Shown: one piece after another, positions 58,801-64,000 of the stretch | Layout of the letters: the number at the start of each line of letters is the position of its first letter | How positions within the stretch are numbered: position 1 is the stretch's first letter | Source of the DNA: Takakia lepidozioides | Taxonomy: Eukaryota; Streptophyta; Takakiopsida; Takakiales; Takakiaceae | Length of the DNA stretch: 64,000 nt | NCBI GenBank assembly: GCA_030704615.1 | Contig: CM060732.1 | Location: 25,854,001-25,918,000, forward strand | Direction: 5' to 3' | Translations under genes and position numbers: made by a program | The notes under the pieces: model-generated | The model's input: the letters and a program-made list of their open reading frames with translations, nothing else | The model's database searches: none | What the model was told of the DNA's origin: nothing

Positions 58801-59048
58801 TGCATGGGTGTTCAGCCAGCCCAGAACTTGCACTTGCAGGGTTGAATGGGAAAGAGAGAGCCAGATCTCCAGACCTAAGAGTTGGATTATCATCCTTGAA
58901 TCACTCAAGACCTTCCGGGACAGGCGCCTCGTTGTCACTTAGTCTTGCTGTTCCTCAATATAGGAGAGAAGGAAACTCCTGGGTTAAGGTAGAAGAAGAG
59001 AGAGGTCCTCTTGGTTCAGATGACGTTGACTTTGCCCTCACTTTATAA
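46846..59048 (+). CDS. Two-PHD-finger protein of the AIPP2/PAIPP2 type with CCHC knuckle and SR-rich tail
   Basis: Eleven exons in phase: 46846-46929, 48156-48213, 48631-48674, 48964-51645, 51944-52029, 52189-53534, 53714-54920, 55226-55462, 55713-55828, 56097-56560, 57261-59048; about 2,703 residues. PHD finger 1 (residues ~30-75: CDICGILISG, GFHTTCLDPP, VWRCGLC) is split over four exons. PHD finger 2 (~960-1010: CDICGNSGYEEMLAVCSAC, EH.YCM, PEGDWFCETC) is split over two. A CCHC knuckle (~1515: CYKCKEVGHTAQAC) follows, then the PAIPP2 C-terminal domain (~1832-1975: FEVAEGQ, IALYFFATDGE, ELLVFPSNQLPE, GHMFLWGVFR), DIPPGFGPG motifs and an Arg/Ser-repeat tail (~2290-2345). In Arabidopsis AIPP2/PAIPP2 join BAH-domain readers and CPL2 in H3K27me3-linked silencing. 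The role here is inferred. Start ATG could also be 46813 or 46861. Confidence 0.92.
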
Positions 59049-60010
59049 ATGGGGCCATGGTCCCTGCAAGGTTAGGCAGAATTGGGCCTGTATAGTAGAT
59101 CATAACTTCCAGTAGATCATATCTAGAAGTTATGTAGTTATCTTGTTAGCGTCCATCTGTCGAGGGGTCACATTATTTGGTTTGTCACCCAAGCATTTGT
59201 ATCCATTGTCCCCGACTTTGGACATTCAATTTTGCAGAGTGGGGGAGTATAATTTGTAGATAGCCAAAGAGATAGGTACACAGCAGGAATGGCGACCCAT
59301 GTGGCGCAACTCTTTATGTGTTGTAATTTACAGGCAGTGGCTGCCTCTGCTTAAACATTTCTCAAGTTGAAGTTTAGTAAAGATCATCCTCTGTTCATCA
59401 ATGTGACTCTTGCACTGTGCTTTTGTTGCCCCCTCTCCATGCATGCCCTTCAGAGCTTTTCAGAGCCTTGGCTTCCTATTGCTCATCTCAAATGACTCCC
59501 AGCCACACTTCAGGTAATCTTTCTCTGTATGAGTTTCTAAGAAGAATAGAGAGGCCAGCAGGAAGGAAGCAGAACCAGAAAATAATGTCCATCCACGGAA
59601 AACCTGTTCTGTTCTACTCACTATACATTGGATCAAACTGTCTATGTAAACCGTGGTTACCAATTCACTGCACTGGTTTAGAGCTCTAGTGTTGTTGTTC
59701 CCGCGTTTTCGACGAGCCTCACAGATTTCCTGCCCAGCAACGCGAAATCTATAGGCACGAGGAGATCGGGACTTCTGGGCTTCTCTCTGATGCACGGATC
59801 GTCTTGGTAAGTGTAGTATTCGCTGCAAATATGGAGGGTGGCGCTCCATTTGATTGTCAGAGTCGGAGCAACAGATTGTGAGGTTCAGGGACAGAAGTGT
59901 TTGGTGGGTTCGACTGATTGTAAGATGTGCGAGCGCCAGTGATTGTTGGATGCATTTTAAGGTGCACCCACTAATCCCCATGGTCACTGTGTAAGCGCGA
60001 GTGTCCTGTC
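59049..60010. other. 3' UTR of the PHD gene and promoter of RFC2
   Basis: A 962-bp interval between two tandem plus-strand genes. No separate gene is supported. A short repeated phrase (tccagtagatcata-like, twice) occurs at about 59095-59125. Confidence 0.5.
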
Positions 60011-63000
60011 ATGCAGAGTGCGGCAGGCATGACGTCAAGCATGGGGCCGGCCTCGTCTTTGGCCAAGGACTATGATCTTCCATGGGTGGAGAAGTACCGG
60101 CCGCAGAAGGTGTGTGACATAGTTGGCAATCAGGATGTGGTGGCCCGACTGCAGGTCATTTCGCAAGGAGGCAACATGCCCAACCTTATCTTCTCTGTAT
60201 CCTTTTATCACGCTTCGGTTTCGTCTAATTGCTTTCCGGAATTTGTTACCGAGGAGGTGACCTGGCATTGTTTTGGGAATCCAGTCTCATCAGGCTCCGA
60301 ATTGGCCACAGGGATCAGGTCGTACATTGTAGGAACTATAATTTCGCCGTAAAATTAACAGTCTGCATGAGCGGAACCAGAGCAATGTGAGTAGGAAGCT
60401 GTGCTGATGTATATGGGAGTAGCTTATTAGTGGAGCTGCACACTTGCGCCTGCGTGGTGCCCTTCTTGTTAATTGGGTACTGAGCTGCCAGTGCCCACTT
60501 AGGGGATGTCGATGAGGATGTAGATTCACGAAATGTAGCCCCAAGTTACCAAGAAAGGACAGTTTTGCTCAAGGGTGTATTGCTGATTTGGAAGGAAGGA
60601 GTTTAAGCCAAGTAGCTGTTGCTATGGAGCTAATTGTCTATCTGTTTTCACTCGCTGTGATGATTTTCTTTCCCTACCAGATGCATAAGCGTCCAAACCG
60701 TCAAATGTCAGGTGGATCTGATGTTTCGATTTCAAGTTTCGACTTCAGGGTTCAGGGTTTCTCGTTCGCCACTCCCCTTTGGCAAATTCCATGCATGAAC
60801 AATGATGCAACGATTGCCTATTGGACTCTGTTGTGTCACCATTGAGTATGGCTTATTACCCTTTGTCGAAGCAGAACAGTATCATAGCACAGATAAAATC
60901 ACCTTGTCATTGCATGGCCCTCCTCCCTCCTAAGATTGCCTCACGTGCATCTGTCCGCTAGGCCAGGAGGCAACTGCATTCTAGGTAGTTGTTTCCTCCA
61001 GCAGTGCTTGAGCACCACGGTGGTTAAATATGGGTTCCCAGGCATGGTGCTGTGATAGGAGATGCTGTGATTCGGTCTATGGGAAGTTTCTTTGACCAGA
61101 GAGGAAAGGGACCACCTGGCACTGGCAAGACCACAAGTATTCTGGCGCTGGCACATGAGCTGCTGGGCAGCAACTTTAAAGAAGCAGTTCTAGAGCTCAA
61201 TGCCTCTGATGACAGGTCAGCTTGCACTCCTTGTTCTTGGTGGAAGTGTGAAGAGGTGGGTTGCTTTTAAATGCTTGCGCATATCTCTTTTGATGTTTAA
61301 GACTGACGTATGCAGTGGACTGATTGTCATTAGATTAACATATAGTGTTGTGCAAAGCCTCCTTGTTTAAAAATGAGCAAAATTTGCTGTCCTACAGAAA
61401 CACGTCTCGTTTTTGGACATGGAACCTTGTATCCAATGGCAGTTGCTTTCCTCTGGACTTCTCTGTTATTATAATATACTTCTATATACCATATGGACAC
61501 ATCTTCTTACCAAGGTCATCAGTGGTACATTGCTGTGAGGATGCCATAGGCTGAAACCCTGGCATGATTCCCTCTGTGCATATCTAAATGTTGGACCACA
61601 TCCGGAGTTGTGGATAACTTCTTTGTCCTAGCCTCTTCCTGCATCTGTGTTCCTGCACTCAACAGTTCTTGCCTTACATTATGGAGTAATATTTAAAATT
61701 ATCAGCATTATGATGTGCTTTTGTAGGCCAATAAACTTCTAGTCAATGCTCAGCTGGGCTGTCTAATTGGGTCTAATTGGCCATGCAGAGGTATAGATGT
61801 GGTTCGCAACAAGATAAAAATGTTCGCTCAAAAGAAAGTGACGCTACCTCCTGGACGCCACAAGATTGTTCTATTGGATGAGGCTGACAGGTGGTTCTCT
61901 CTGCCCACCTCTGTTTGTTGCATAAATGATTGTTGGAGGGAGGCTGCTGTAATGGCAAGAGAGAGGAGTGATGAGGGATGGCGAAACGTGGAAATGTAGA
62001 GGCTGAGACAAAAATTACACTCATTATGCTACGCTTGCACTAGCATTCTGGTCACCACTGTGGCCCATGTTACAAGAGGGCAGAGGGGAGAGGGACAACA
62101 GGATGGCAGGATGGGCATTGCTGCCACTGCCGAAGGTCGGCTCCAATGTTGGCTGTGATGTACCCTGTGAGGGCTTTGTCCCTGCAGGCTGGTATGGGTA
62201 TCCTGCTTACTACACAGCTTGGATTCCAGCTTTAGCCCCTAATCTGCTAGACATGACAAAAGAGGAGATGGAGCCTTGAGGTACTTGGTGAAGAGTCAGG
62301 GGAAGGTCCATGCATAAGAAGTCATGACTAATTGCCAGCTGAAAATCATCTTTGTACTGCTTTTGAGATTGGAATGGATTCTTGAGCTGTTACAAACTTC
62401 TTTGTATAAATGGTAATCATTGCTCTTCCTAATTGAGAGCAAGCACTAGTTCTCTGAAAATTTGGGGTAGGTGACAAATATCCACAAATCTCAGTTTCTT
62501 CGTCATCAAACATGACAAGATTCTTTAAGCAAATAATTCGAGTTCATTTAGGTGGTACAATTTGAAGGAACTGAGAATCTGTTGGCAGTATGACAGCGGG
62601 GGCGCAGCAGGCACTTCGCAGGACCATGGAGATCTACTCCAATACCACACGTTTCGCCCTGGCGTGCAATGTGTCATCCAAGATCATAGAGCCCATCCAG
62701 AGTCGATGCGCCATTGTTCGCTTTTCCCGGCTCTCAGATAGCGAAATCTTGGACCGCCTTCTCCGGGTTGTTGAAGCAGAAAAGGTCAGGCGCAAAACTG
62801 GAAAGCTAGGGTTGTTGCATCTAAGGTGATAGTGGGATAAGAGTGATAGGTAACAAGTTCTTTGCATATCCAGCAGCGATCAGCATAGTGCCTGGTATCA
62901 GCTTTGATTTCTGTCCCCCTCAGGAAGCTTATGTGCGCAAAAACCAGTTGCATGCTTTTGTGGGTGGAGTTCATGAGGCCTTACAGTTCGAGCTGACTTG

Positions 63001-63675
63001 TATTTCAAAGTCAAAACCACAGTTAGCAAGGGGCCATGTGAAAACTGCCACCAAGCTCGGCGAATCACAATGGGCCTATTCTCTCTTTCTCACATGCCCA
63101 AAGCCTTTCCACTGAGATTGATCTTGTCCTGAGCTTCTTGGGGTTGGGAATTGCTACATGGAAAGGTGCCATATGTGCCAGAGGGGTTGGAGGCAGTGGT
63201 GTTCACAGCGGATGGTGACATGCGACAAGCTCTCAACAACTTACAAGCCACATTCAGTGGGTTCCAATTTCTCAGCCAGGACAACGTTTTCAAGGTGGAA
63301 GTATCACTTGCAACATTGTCTCGACACAATTATGATTGTCTGCTGTGTCGTGCTGTATTCATGAGTGCACGCAAGCTCCCTCTTGTTTCCTTCTATCTAT
63401 ACACATAGGTCTGTACTTGTTTTCTCCTCTCTGCTGACGCTTGTGTCATAGCTCATTAAGCTTTAGGGTCGCTGTGGCAGGTATGTGATCAGCCGCACCC
63501 TCTACTCGTGTTGACCATTGTAAAACATACACTAGCGGGAAACATCGATGATGCATACACAGGACTCAAACAGCTTTATGATCTGGGATACTCTGCATCT
63601 GACATCATCACCACTCTATTTAGAGTGGTCAAGAACTATGATATGGCTGAGTTTCTGAAGTTGGAATATATACGG
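60011..63675 (+). CDS. RFC2: Replication factor C subunit 2 (RFC2/RFC40 type), 3' truncated by window
   Basis: Six exons in phase: 60011-60196, 61109-61215, 61789-61890, 62589-62784, 63166-63294, 63481-63675; about 305 residues shown of ~335-340. Clamp-loader AAA+ landmarks: [18 protein letters not shown], Walker [30 protein letters not shown], Walker B LLDEAD, sensor 1/SRC region ([20 protein letters not shown]), sensor 2 [17 protein letters not shown], then the start of the collar domain ([39 protein letters not shown]). RFC loads PCNA at primer junctions in nuclear DNA replication and repair. The last exon lies beyond 64000. Exons 2 and 5 have unusual AAAG acceptors; for exon 2 a CAG nine bases upstream would add Arg-Gly-Lys before the Walker motif. 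Confidence 0.96.
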
Positions 63676-64000
63676 GTATGTTTGTCTTTGTAACCATTTT
63701 TGTTAAATTGATTTTGGTTAGTGTTGAGGTCTGCTTTATGATGTGGTATTTTTCATTTCTTGATGATGCATTCGAATGAGCATGGAATGACACCCTTGGG
63801 AAAAGGTGTGCAGAATTACGTGTGAAAATGTTAGAGAAATTGAATAGCACTTGTCGAGGACAGGAGTTCAACATATGTTAGGAGCATGTTTCTCCATGAC
63901 GTCCACACCTCAGTTCTTTCTTTTACACGCCACAGGACCACACCCTCAGATCCTTGTAGTTGACCAGGTCACCCATCAATTTTTTGCTTGGAAAGCATGA
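63676..64000 (+). other. Intron of RFC2 running off the window
   Basis: The donor at 63676 (CGG|gtatgt) is followed by intronic sequence. The expected final exon (GFAHMRICDG-type segment) is not present. Confidence 0.7.

Overview
The window is nuclear DNA from a land plant: introns with GT/AG borders and consistent phases, organelle-targeted proteins and a DYW-type pentatricopeptide repeat (PPR) protein. Two genes, CFAP298-like and CYB5D1/FAP198-like, belong to families tied to motile cilia. That points to a lineage that still makes swimming sperm (bryophyte, lycophyte, fern, or possibly cycad/Ginkgo) and argues against a flowering plant. I cannot name the species.

Left part (1-21,400) is gene-poor. 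A 12-exon DUF707 gene lies on the minus strand at 2078-6726. A broken relative of the window's PPR gene follows at 8744-9964. An AT-rich stretch then carries a CYB5D1-like gene with a damaged last exon (13386-15105) and a frameshifted linker-histone-like fragment (18179-18575).

Central part (21,400-31,400), all on the minus strand: the CFAP298-like gene has a 4.2-kb intron holding a nearly complete LINE retrotransposon bounded on both sides by (GA)n tracts. Upstream lies a DYW-class PPR gene whose N-terminal exons encode a PDF motif, otherwise known from OSB organellar single-stranded-DNA-binding proteins.

Right part (33,000-64,000) is dense with housekeeping genes: PP2A catalytic subunit (+, six exons, complete), mitochondrial ribosomal protein bL34m (-), organellar seryl-tRNA synthetase (+, ten exons, complete), a very large two-PHD-finger protein of the AIPP2/PAIPP2 type with a CCHC knuckle and an SR-rich tail (+, 11 exons, about 2,703 residues), and clamp-loader subunit RFC2 (+, last exon beyond the window). 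bL34m and the seryl-tRNA synthetase are divergent over a 577-bp gap that contains a perfect 11-bp inverted repeat; both act in organellar translation.

Exon borders were read by eye from splice sites, reading-frame phase and remembered family sequences. Transcript data would be needed to confirm UTRs and terminal exons.
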